Below, in pieces: positions 16,211 to 23,200 of a stretch of 23,518 nucleotides of DNA (its first letter is position 1; the number at the start of each line of letters is the position of its first letter). Position numbers and translations under genes: made by a program. Below the pieces are notes generated by a model. That model saw only the letters and a program-made list of their open reading frames with translations, made no database searches and was not told the DNA's origin. Origin of the DNA: an uncultured Bacteroidales bacterium. Its GTDB lineage: Bacteria; Bacteroidota; Bacteroidia; Bacteroidales; Tenuifilaceae. The DNA lies in NCBI GenBank assembly GCA_937915475.1, contig CALGIR010000051.1:1-23518 (forward strand), in the 5' to 3' direction.

Positions 16211-18694
16211 CTATTCCTTATTCAGCAAATACTTTTGTACGCATCTAATTTCATTAAAGGAGTAGTTTTCGCCAAGGGCCTCTTTTGCTGGGGTGAGCGT
16301 AAAATTTTCAGCATCCATAAAATGTTTTGAAATTGCATCCACTTTTTCTTTTGCAACAACCTTCTCAACGTTTAATTCTCCCAACTCAATGTATTTACAT
16401 AGATGATTATATACGGTTTGGATAGTTATGTTCCGTTCATCTGCAATTTGTTCTATGGTTTTCCCCTGATTAAATAGGTTAAAACTAGTGGTATGCGATT
16501 TCTCCTTCTTTTTTACGATATCTTCAACCACAAAATCCATACTCTGAGTATGGGGAAGTCCTTGCCTTTTTTTGTAGCTATTTATTATGGTAAGCAGTTC
16601 AACGCCAAAGTCGGCTATCTTTTTCTTTCCAATGCCATTTATGGTTTTTAGCATTGTGGTGTTCTCTGGGAGCACTTCGCAAATTTCTACCGCAGAGCTA
16701 AGTTTTATAACACGGTAAACAGGTACATCTTTATCTCTTGAAATGCTATTGCGCCATTCAATAATCTCCTTATAAAGTTCCGGGTGTTTGGTGTGCGACC
16801 CATCAATGTTTGCTTTAGTGCTTTTACTCTTTTTCTTTTTTTGAGATGACTCAATTGACGCTAAGGCTCTTGCCTTAGTATATTTGTTGGTGCTAAAACC
16901 TTTCTCACAAGCGCTAAAGCATGCTAGCTTAATGGTTAACATTTGGCATGCCTTATCAACTGCATCTTTAATTTTTGAGGTTACCTCTTTGTTGTCGGTC
17001 TCTGAATCTAGTCTTCTAAGGCTTTGTAAGATGTTATTTTCAATTTTTGGAGAGAAATAGTTAATAGCCTTATGGATGCGTTGCTGTATTAAATCCGACT
17101 CTTCTACCTTTCCCTCATTCTGCGCAATTTTAACAATTTGTGCAATAAACTTTTCGCCAACTACAGTAATATCTACCTTAAATTTATTAAGCATTTCGTC
17201 AAGGTTTATTTTAGTTAACGGGGAAATACTTTTCTGGTTTTCGTTTACAATGCGTGAGATATAGTACAGCTGTTTTTGGATTTCACCAAAATCGAACATG
17301 CTGGTAATGAGTTCTTTTTGATAATCGTGTTTTGCGTCTGTAAGCTGTTGCTTATCGGGCTGATTCTGCTCAATTACACTATTAAAGCTAACCACTGTAC
17401 TATCGCTTTTAATTGCGCTATTTTCAATGGGTTTACTTAATACTAGGCCTTCTAATGTTCGGCAGCGGCTTAGTGCAACGTAAACCTGTCCGTGTGCAAA
17501 TGCTGCGCTTGCATCAATTATGGCTTTATCAAAGGTTAACCCCTGACTTTTATGGATTGTTATGGCCCACGCAAGCTTAAGCGGATATTGTAGAAAAGTG
17601 CCCGTTACGCTCTCTTTAATCTCCTTAGTTAAGGGGTCTAAAGAGTATTTGGTGTTTTCCCACATCAGCGGGGTTACCTCAATGGGAGAGTCGTCGTTTG
17701 GACATTGAACGTACATTGTTTCATCATCAATTGAAACAATAGTGCCAATTTTCCCATTATAGAACTGCTTTTCGTACGTGGGGTCATTTTTGATAAACAT
17801 TACCTGAGCACCCTCCTTAAGAATGAGTTTTTCTTCTGTAGGAAATACCTGTTCAGGAAAATCGCCTTCAATAATTGCCTTGAATGTAACCGGCTTTGAT
17901 TTTAATGCGTTAAGCTTTGATGTATTTATACTTTGTGCCTGATGATTATGGGTGGTTAGGGTAATATAGCCCTGCTTATCGTCGGGGTTAAAATCAGGGT
18001 TATATCTACTATTTAAAAGCTTAATAGCTTCGTTATCCAGGTTTTTATTCCTAACCATATTTAGCAGATTAATGAATTGGGTATCGCTCTGCCTAAAAAT
18101 ATGCTTAAGCTCAATGCTAATGTAACTGGTTTTCTGGAGGGCATTACTGCTAAAGAAGTAAACCGTGCTGTAGTATTCTCTGAGTATGCTCCATTCGCTA
18201 TCGCGGGCAATAGGGGCGAGTTGCTGCATATCGCCAATCATTAGTAGTTGTACGCCGCCAAAGGGCTTGCTGGTTCTTCTAAATCGTTTAAGCACAGAGT
18301 CAATCCCATCAAGTAAATCGGCTCTAACCATGCTAATTTCATCAATTATAAGAAGGTCTAGGCTTCGTATTATGTTAATTTTCTCTTTGCTGAAACGTTG
18401 TAGCCTACTGCCTCCCGCGCCATAGTTAGTATTACCATACTGCTGATTAGAGGTATTGGGTATTTGTGGACCGAATGATAGCTGAAAAAAGGAGTGAATG
18501 GTTACTCCACCCGCATTTATTGCTGCAACCCCTGTTGGCGCCACAATTATCATGCGTTTATGAATTTTTGTTTTAAGATTCCGAAGAAAAGTTGTTTTGC
18601 CCGTACCCGCTTTCCCCGTTAAAAAGATATTGGTACCAGTTTCTTCAACAAACTGATAGGCGAGCTCCAAACTATCGTTAATTTCAAGGTTCAT
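16211..18694 (-). CDS. PIF1/RecD-like SF1 helicase with HRDC and helix-turn-helix C-terminus
   Basis: An 827-residue ATP-dependent DNA helicase of the PIF1-like branch of superfamily 1. The N-terminal motor has Walker A GKAGTGKT (27-34), motif Ia VAPTGVAAINAGGVTIHSFF, Walker B LLIIDEISM (D118, E119), and a QLAPIARD/IGDMQQ motif III. The second motor domain carries the UvrD-like WAITIHKSQGLTFDKAII (~370-390) and VYVALSRCRTLEGL motifs. A variable helical linker (~430-630) contains a lysine run. An HRDC domain follows (~635-705, ELYKEIIEWRN to INGIGKKKIADFG), then an HTH_40-like domain (~720-775, LFNQGKTIEQIADERNITIQTVYNHL). HRDC plus this HTH is otherwise typical of RecQ C-termini. The gene is divergent from gldB. 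Its cellular role is probably DNA repair or resolving replication blocks, which is inference. Confidence 0.92.
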   Translation of the reverse strand: MNLEINDSLELAYQFVEETGTNIFLTGKAGTGKTTFLRNLKTKIHKRMIIVAPTGVAAINAGGVTIHSFFQLSFGPQIPNTSNQQYGNTNYGAGGSRLQRFSKEKINIIRSLDLLIIDEISMVRADLLDGIDSVLKRFRRTSKPFGGVQLLMIGDMQQLAPIARDSEWSILREYYSTVYFFSSNALQKTSYISIELKHIFRQSDTQFINLLNMVRNKNLDNEAIKLLNSRYNPDFNPDDKQGYITLTTHNHQAQSINTSKLNALKSKPVTFKAIIEGDFPEQVFPTEEKLILKEGAQVMFIKNDPTYEKQFYNGKIGTIVSIDDETMYVQCPNDDSPIEVTPLMWENTKYSLDPLTKEIKESVTGTFLQYPLKLAWAITIHKSQGLTFDKAIIDASAAFAHGQVYVALSRCRTLEGLVLSKPIENSAIKSDSTVVSFNSVIEQNQPDKQQLTDAKHDYQKELITSMFDFGEIQKQLYYISRIVNENQKSISPLTKINLDEMLNKFKVDITVVGEKFIAQIVKIAQNEGKVEESDLIQQRIHKAINYFSPKIENNILQSLRRLDSETDNKEVTSKIKDAVDKACQMLTIKLACFSACEKGFSTNKYTKARALASIESSQKKKKSKSTKANIDGSHTKHPELYKEIIEWRNSISRDKDVPVYRVIKLSSAVEICEVLPENTTMLKTINGIGKKKIADFGVELLTIINSYKKRQGLPHTQSMDFVVEDIVKKKEKSHTTSFNLFNQGKTIEQIADERNITIQTVYNHLCKYIELGELNVEKVVAKEKVDAISKHFMDAENFTLTPAKEALGENYSFNEIRCVQKYLLNKE

Positions 18695-18731
18695 TTTTAA
18701 TGATTATATGTTTAACCATTTTGCGTAGCAA

Positions 18732-18763
18732 TAAAAGTAGTGGTTTATCCTCAAAAAAATCAA
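18732..18763 (-). promoter_or_regulatory. Likely promoter of the helicase gene
   Basis: On the minus strand TTG (18761-18763) is followed after 21 bases by TACTTTTA (18732-18739), which fits TAnnTTTG at 7 of 8 positions. It lies 38 bases before the start codon. Confidence 0.5.
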
Positions 18764-18904
18764 TATATCAAATTTAATTGATGATGTATATCCTTTTGCA
18801 TACTGGTTATTTGAATGTTATGAAGCGGTTTGCCGCTATTTTCATTATTACAGCTATATTTACTGATTATTGCTTTTATGTATGTTTACCAAACGGATTG
18901 TACT

Positions 18905-19918
18905 ATGAAGAGTAAGGTTAATATTTTTCTGATTGTGTTGCCACTTTTATTTCTTGCCTCATGCGAATGCTCCCGTAGGGAAAAGGTTCCTTTGGATGAG
19001 ATAGATGTTACTATTGAGGTTTTACGTTTTGATAGAGATTTATTTAGTATCAATACCGATTCTGTTCACGTTGGAGTTGAAGGGATGCAAGAAATATATG
19101 GCGATTTCTTTTCCCTTTTTACCGAAGGTGTTATTGGTATTGGAACACCCGACGATGACGGATTTGAAATCTATTTAACCAGTTTTATCGAGGATAGGAT
19201 GGTAAGCGAAACATACCAGAAGGTTCAAAGTGTTTTTCAGAATACTAAGGACTTAGATTTAGAGCTAACCAATGCATTTAAGCGTTACAAATACTATTTT
19301 CCCAATAGAGAAGTGCCTGTAATTTACAGTTTTGTGTCGGGTTTTAACAATTCAGTTATTATTGCCGAAAATATTTTGGCCGTCGGGTTCGACAGGTACT
19401 TAGGGCGCGATTGCGAGTACTATACTTTACTTGGGCTACATAAGTATTTGCAGTACAATATGCACCCAAAGAAGATTCCTTCAGACCTAATTCGCTCATG
19501 GGGATTTGGGGAGTTTCAGTTTAACGACTCAATTGATAATCTGCTAAATAACATGATTTACGAAGGAGCCCTTATGTACTTTACTAAGCAGCTTTTACCC
19601 CAACAGTCTGATAGCCTAGTGTTTGGCTTTACGCCAGAGCAAATGAAGTGGTGCCAGCACAACGAAAAAGAGATGTGGGCTTATTTGGTTGAGCATAAGT
19701 TGCTTTTCAAAACCGATGCTTTCATGGTGAATCAATACGTAAGCGATGCGCCATTTACAATCAATTTTTCAAATGAGTCTCCTGGTAGGGCAGTCGTTTG
19801 GTTAGGTTACAGGATTGTATCGGAGTTTATGAAGCGTAATCCCGATTATACCCTCGATCTGTTAATGGAAGAAAAGGATTACCAGAAAATTATGAATAGA
19901 GCAAGGTATAATCCCTAA
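18905..19918 (+). CDS. gldB: GldB-like gliding motility lipoprotein
   Basis: A 337-residue lipoprotein of the GldB family, required for gliding motility or T9SS function in gliding Bacteroidota; close homologues also occur in non-gliding members. I choose ATG 18905 because it gives a clean lipoprotein signal (MKSKVNIFLIVLPLLFLASC, Cys20). An in-frame upstream ATG at 18830 would put 25 odd residues before it. Family landmarks are VTIEVLRFDRDLFSI near the mature start, EIYGDFFSLFTEGVIGIG, VPVIYSFVSGFNNSVII, ILAVGFDRYLGRDCEYY, KYLQYNMHPKKIPSDLIRSW, GALMYFTKQLLP and the C-terminal SPGRAVVWLGYRIVSEFMKRN. Metal-binding-like His/Asp/Glu residues resemble zinc-peptidase-like folds, but no activity is known. 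It is followed by a strong terminator and divergent from the helicase gene. Confidence 0.9.
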   Translation: MKSKVNIFLIVLPLLFLASCECSRREKVPLDEIDVTIEVLRFDRDLFSINTDSVHVGVEGMQEIYGDFFSLFTEGVIGIGTPDDDGFEIYLTSFIEDRMVSETYQKVQSVFQNTKDLDLELTNAFKRYKYYFPNREVPVIYSFVSGFNNSVIIAENILAVGFDRYLGRDCEYYTLLGLHKYLQYNMHPKKIPSDLIRSWGFGEFQFNDSIDNLLNNMIYEGALMYFTKQLLPQQSDSLVFGFTPEQMKWCQHNEKEMWAYLVEHKLLFKTDAFMVNQYVSDAPFTINFSNESPGRAVVWLGYRIVSEFMKRNPDYTLDLLMEEKDYQKIMNRARYNP

Positions 19919-19939
19919 GGTATAAGGGGGTTTAAAAAG

Positions 19940-19986
19940 AAAAGCTCGCAAGGGGGGACATTTCCTTTGCGAGCTTTTGGTTTTTC
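19940..19986 (+). terminator. Intrinsic terminator of gldB
   Basis: A perfect 12-bp stem AAAAGCTCGCAA (19940-19951) / TTGCGAGCTTTT (19967-19978), extended inward by G/C pairing, is followed by GGTTTTT. It starts 22 bases after the gldB stop. Confidence 0.93.
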
Positions 19987-20328
19987 TAGACTGGAGATAA
20001 AAAAACTTGGAACAAAAACAAAACACTAAAAAGATGATATCAGGGAAGGAAAGGTTGCGTTAGTTAGCAGAAACTTGACGTAAAGTGAATTGAAAAGAGA
20101 GGAGTGTAGAAAACGAACTCAATATTTTGACTATTTCGTTAGATTATTGAATTCAGGGTGGTGAATTAAAGTTTTGCTTAACGGATGGCGGTATGTTTGC
20201 GCCCCGTCGAGCGAAGCAAGTGGTTCATCCAACGTTAAAATGCTAAATTGGAACAAAAAATTGCCGATACTGCCTAGAAACCAACATTTTTTACACCTTT
20301 TTTGTAGGTAGGTTTTTTAAAATTTTCA
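19987..20328. other. Intergenic region downstream of gldB
   Basis: No gene is seen. It contains the GC-rich attC-like repeat at 20176-20240 and two copies of TTGGAACAAAAA (near 20008 and 20249). The remainder is AT-rich without other recognised structure. Confidence 0.5.
20176..20240 (-). repeat. attC-like or dispersed Bacteroidota intergenic repeat
   Basis: A 65-base GC-rich block in an AT-rich gap. Read on the minus strand it begins TTTTAAC and ends GTTAAGC, which resemble integron R'' (RYYYAAC, one mismatch) and R' (GTTRRRY, perfect) core sites. Inside are pairing arms GGATG / CATCC with a 3-base bulge between the two arm pairs. It lies 89 bases downstream of the minus-strand beta-barrel gene, the position an attC would have in a gene cassette. 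No integron integrase is in the window. The core (CTTCGCTCGACGGGGCGC) looks like a repeat I recall from other Bacteroidota genomes, which is memory and not a search result. Confidence 0.5.
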
Positions 20329-20877
20329 TCATTTTCTCCATTTACCCCCACCTATGTAAAATCCCAAAAGTAAAGAAACATTATCATTATTTTTATTGTA
20401 AACATTCGCTTCGTTTGATTTTCTGTACAAACTGTAAGCAATTGATATTCTAAATTTTCCAAATTCTGTTCCTAATCTTAAAAAACAACTTGGATTATTA
20501 TATCTCGAATACTCTTCTTCAACAGTATTTGCAGAAAAGTCCATCGCCTCACAAATAAAATAACCTATTCCTACTCCAATAAAAGGAGAAATTAATTTAT
20601 TGTCACGATTAAAATAATAATCATATGTAACAGAAAGTGAAGAAATATTTGCTGAATAACTTTTATGTTTAAAGTAACTTAATGTTTCTACTCTCAAACC
20701 GAAACTGATGTTATTTCGAATGTTATATTTTGATTCTAAAGCAGCTGAAAGACCTAAACCACCTTCATTCGGAACTAATACCCCTGTTTCTAACCCGAAT
20801 CTTGTCTTACCCTTTTCTTGGGATAGGCATTTAAATGCAATTGTAGAAAAAATCAAAAATATTAGAATTCTTTTCAT
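20329..20877 (-). CDS. Predicted outer-membrane beta-barrel protein
   Basis: A 182-residue protein with a signal peptide (MKRILIFLIFSTIAFKCLSQ). The mature part consists of alternating amphipathic strands separated by short turns: TRFGLETGVLVPNEGG, GLGLSAALESKYNI, ISFGLRVETLSYF, SLSVTYDYYFNRD, SPFIGVGIGYF, CFLRLGTEFGKFRISIAYSLY, VSLLLGFYIGGG. About eight strands fit a small OmpA/OmpX-type porin-like barrel (outer membrane protein beta-barrel family). The function is unknown. Codon use is more AT-rich than in neighbouring housekeeping genes, and the gene is flanked by repeat-like gaps, consistent with accessory DNA. A perfect -7 box lies about 80 bases upstream. Confidence 0.75.
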   Translation of the reverse strand: MKRILIFLIFSTIAFKCLSQEKGKTRFGLETGVLVPNEGGLGLSAALESKYNIRNNISFGLRVETLSYFKHKSYSANISSLSVTYDYYFNRDNKLISPFIGVGIGYFICEAMDFSANTVEEEYSRYNNPSCFLRLGTEFGKFRISIAYSLYRKSNEANVYNKNNDNVSLLLGFYIGGGKWRK

Positions 20878-20956
20878 AGGGTTTTTCTTTTATCGTTCTT
20901 CCTGTTATTACGTTGTCAAGTTTTCAGTCAACCTATTTCAGGAAAATACATTTTTT

Positions 20957-20964
20957 CAAACTTA
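20957..20964 (-). promoter_or_regulatory. Possible -7 box for the beta-barrel gene
   Basis: On the minus strand TAAGTTTG matches TAnnTTTG fully, 80 bases before the start codon. No TTTG is found at the expected -33 distance. Confidence 0.4.
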
Positions 20965-21039
20965 CCTACAACTATTCTGCAGATATGAGTTTATTCTAAA
21001 ATTTCGTTGACTTATCTGTAAATACACTAAATTTCAGGA

Positions 21040-21165
21040 GCAGTTATTGGGTCATCTACTTTGCTTAAATTAATGAATTACCGCATGCGCGGATTTAGCC
21101 TAGCCAAATTCGTCCTATGTTCTTGGTTGTAGCCCTTGCCTGTAGGGGTAATCAAAAACACTTTC
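21040..21165. repeat. Repeat-like GC-richer intergenic block with hairpins
   Basis: This ~125-base block between two AT-rich genes has a different base composition from its surroundings. It contains an imperfect hairpin GGATTTAGC-cta-GCCAAATTC (near 21090-21110), a small CCGC-atgc-GCGG hairpin just before it, and a CCCT/AGGG hairpin near 21136-21151. It resembles the dispersed intergenic repeats I recall from Bacteroidota, but identity cannot be proven here. Confidence 0.4.
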
Positions 21166-21169
21166 AAGT

Positions 21170-22039
21170 TTAGTTAATAATTAACGTTCCAGTTTTTATT
21201 GTCTTTTTTAAGGATATTAAGGAATACAAGTAAAACCCTTTAGATAAAAGGGAGGTGTTGATTCTAGTGTGTGCACTATTAATCTTGAAGTTTCTTAAAA
21301 TACTACCTGATGAATTAAAGAGCATGAGTTCATATTCGGAATTTGGGATATAGTCTGCTATTTCAAGTATTAAAAAACCATTTGAAGGATTAGGGTATAT
21401 TTTATATTTATCATTTTCAGTTGAGGCATTAATGCTGCTTACATTGTTGAAATAACAATCATCGTACGCAGGGTTAAGGTATAGCATTTCTTTGTTTTTA
21501 TAGTAGCACACTAGATTTCGGACTTCTCCAATTATAAAGTAATAATGTGGTTCCAAAAGACCATATTGGCTTCCAATACCCTCATAATATTTTAAACCAC
21601 TATATCCTCCTATTGTATAGGTTTTTCTGTACTTGCCACAAAAAAACTCGCTAGAAATGTTTTCAACATATAAGTAATCATACTCATTAAATATAGTATC
21701 TCCAACTTCAAGGTTAAAGTTGTAAAGTGTATCAATGCCTGAAAATTCTTTATCTTGATAGAAAACCATTTTATTGTTTTCTCGAATATATCCTTTTGTG
21801 GACCATGTAGAATAATTTTCATCCCACGATTCAAGTAATTTGTGCCAGTAAATTTCATCGGCCAGTAAAACGCTATCTTTTATTTTCAAAGCGTAAGTTT
21901 GTCCTGTACCAGGAGGAGCATCTGACGAGCCAGAAAACATCGTCCACATTTTTGTAGTATCAACAATAGGTTCATAGTCTTGACCATTGGCTAGTTTTAC
22001 CGCAAAAACTAATAGTAATATAAAATATCCCTTTTTCAT
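21170..22039 (-). CDS. Secreted protein with T9SS type A C-terminal sorting domain
   Basis: A 289-residue secreted protein. It has a signal peptide (MKKGYFILLLVFAVKLANGQ), a central region of unknown function (residues ~20-205) rich in Tyr, Asp and Trp, and a C-terminal sorting domain. That domain starts with the hallmark KIYPNPSNGFLILEI (IYPNPSNG at residues 214-221), continues with SEYELMLFNSSGSIL, and ends LLSKGFYLYSLISLKKTIKTGTLIIN in two pieces, the usual type A signature. Such proteins cross the outer membrane by the type IX secretion system, and the domain is then cleaved and often replaced by a surface anchor. The central region has cysteines at ~134 and ~178 but no enzyme motif that I recognise. 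It ends just before a repeat-like gap and is AT-rich. Confidence 0.88.
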   Translation of the reverse strand: MKKGYFILLLVFAVKLANGQDYEPIVDTTKMWTMFSGSSDAPPGTGQTYALKIKDSVLLADEIYWHKLLESWDENYSTWSTKGYIRENNKMVFYQDKEFSGIDTLYNFNLEVGDTIFNEYDYLYVENISSEFFCGKYRKTYTIGGYSGLKYYEGIGSQYGLLEPHYYFIIGEVRNLVCYYKNKEMLYLNPAYDDCYFNNVSSINASTENDKYKIYPNPSNGFLILEIADYIPNSEYELMLFNSSGSILRNFKINSAHTRINTSLLSKGFYLYSLISLKKTIKTGTLIIN

Positions 22040-22342
22040 CAGTACAAAAGTTTTAAATCATTAATTACAAACAAGTTGCATTTTACTGTAGTATTCTTTA
22101 ACAAACAGACGGAACACCCATGTTTTGTTTATTCGTGTTTGTGATTGGTCTAATCATGGGTGTTTCATATTTACGCCTTTTTATAAAGGTAAAGAAAAAT
22201 AGTTGTCTATCAGATTGTGAGAGATTAAAAGTTAGATATAAAAAAGGTGAGGCATGCAGTTAAAGAGCCTGCATGTTGATTTTTGCGGGTTGGGAGCATA
22301 TTGCCTATATATGCTGAGTTTACAGTAAAACCTATAAAAGTA
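22040..22342. other. Hairpin-rich intergenic region between T9SS cargo and mrp
   Basis: No convincing gene is present (a 35-codon plus-strand frame from 22156 is unsupported). Structure seen: a perfect 10-bp inverted repeat AACACCCATG (22113-22122) / CATGGGTGTT (22155-22164) with a 32-base loop; a 7-bp hairpin CATGCAG (22253-22259) / CTGCATG (22269-22275); and a perfect 10-bp inverted pair TTTTACTGTA (22081-22090) / TACAGTAAAA (22321-22330) enclosing both. Confidence 0.6.
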
Positions 22343-22391
22343 AAGGGGAGCACACTTTACATCAAGGGTATTGATGTGCTGTGCTCCCCTT
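22343..22391 (-). terminator. Terminator of mrp
   Basis: A long hairpin: outer 12-bp stem AAGGGGAGCACA (22343-22354) / TGTGCTCCCCTT (22380-22391) with an inner ACATCA / TGATGT stem. On the minus strand it follows the mrp stop by 14 bases and is followed by TTTACTTTTAT, so it fits termination of mrp. Confidence 0.88.
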
Positions 22392-22405
22392 ATTTCATGT
22401 AAAAC

Positions 22406-23200
22406 CTATTTCTGAGAGAACAACGAGTCGATAATGCCATCAAAGGCATCAACTGCGGATTTGTTGCTCTGGCTGTAAATGCTAAGGCCTTTATCGGCAG
22501 CTTCGCCAACCTCTGCAATAAGCGGAATTTGGCCGATTAAAGGCACACCCAGCTCTTTTGCCAACCGTTCGCCACCACCCTGACCAAAGATATAGTATTT
22601 CTCATCGGGATGCTGGTTTGGCGTAAACCACGACATGTTTTCGATTACTCCCATTATTGGCACGCCTAAATCCTTATTGTTGAAAAGCGATGCGGCTTTG
22701 CGAGCATCATTAAGTGCAATTTCCTGAGGAGTAGTTACTAATAGCGCACCATTGAGCGTTAACTTTTGCAATGTTGTTAGCTGTATGTCGCTAGTGCCAG
22801 GAGGGAAGTCGATAATCATATAGTCGATATCGCCCCATTGCGTATTCTCAAAGAGTTGAGTTAGGGCATTGGCTGCCATTGGACCACGCCAAACTAGCCC
22901 TTGGCTTGTTTTAACAAAAAATCCAATGGACATAATTTTCACACCATATTTCTCAATGGGAATCATTACTTCCTTCTCGCCATCGCGGATAACCTCAGGA
23001 TGTGCATCCTCAATGCCAAACATACGGGGGATTGATGGTCCAAAAATATCGGCATCAACCAGAGCCGTTTTGTAGCCATTACGGGCTAATGCAATGGCTA
23101 AATTTGCCGATACGGTTGATTTTCCCACGCCACCTTTTCCGGATGCAACGGTAATAATGTTTTTTACACCGTGTAGGTCTAGTTTTTCAAAACCTTCCAT
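22406..23200 (-). CDS. Mrp/ApbC/NBP35-family Fe-S cluster carrier ATPase
   Basis: A 264-residue P-loop ATPase of the Mrp/ApbC family, which carries or helps assemble iron-sulfur clusters for target enzymes. Motifs in order: deviant Walker A GKGGVGKST (21-29), switch I region ALVDADIFGPSIPRMFG, the Mrp signature GLVWRGPMAANALTQL, Walker B-like YMIIDFPPGTSDIQLT, then TTPQEIALNDARKA and GVIENMSWF. The usual ~90-residue N-terminal MIP18/DUF59 domain seen in ~350-370-residue homologues is absent; the frame starts at ATG 23200 right before the ATPase domain. The CxxC that normally binds the bridging cluster after ENMS is replaced by TPNQHPDEKYYIFGQGGG. I recall this as usual in Bacteroidota Mrp. 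It is followed by a strong hairpin terminator. Confidence 0.93.
   Translation of the reverse strand: MEGFEKLDLHGVKNIITVASGKGGVGKSTVSANLAIALARNGYKTALVDADIFGPSIPRMFGIEDAHPEVIRDGEKEVMIPIEKYGVKIMSIGFFVKTSQGLVWRGPMAANALTQLFENTQWGDIDYMIIDFPPGTSDIQLTTLQKLTLNGALLVTTPQEIALNDARKAASLFNNKDLGVPIMGVIENMSWFTPNQHPDEKYYIFGQGGGERLAKELGVPLIGQIPLIAEVGEAADKGLSIYSQSNKSAVDAFDGIIDSLFSQK

Noticed and set aside
18830..18904. Upstream ATG that would lengthen GldB by 25 residues
   Set aside because: The ATG at 18905 gives a standard lipoprotein signal peptide with Cys20; the upstream extension would put a second hydrophobic stretch in front of it.
20176..20240. Calling a functional integron
   Set aside because: No integrase gene, no attI and only one attC-like site are in the window, so only a repeat is reported.
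22156..22263. 35-codon plus-strand frame between the T9SS cargo gene and mrp
   Set aside because: It begins inside one arm of an inverted repeat, has no promoter or ribosome-binding site, and no recognisable protein features.
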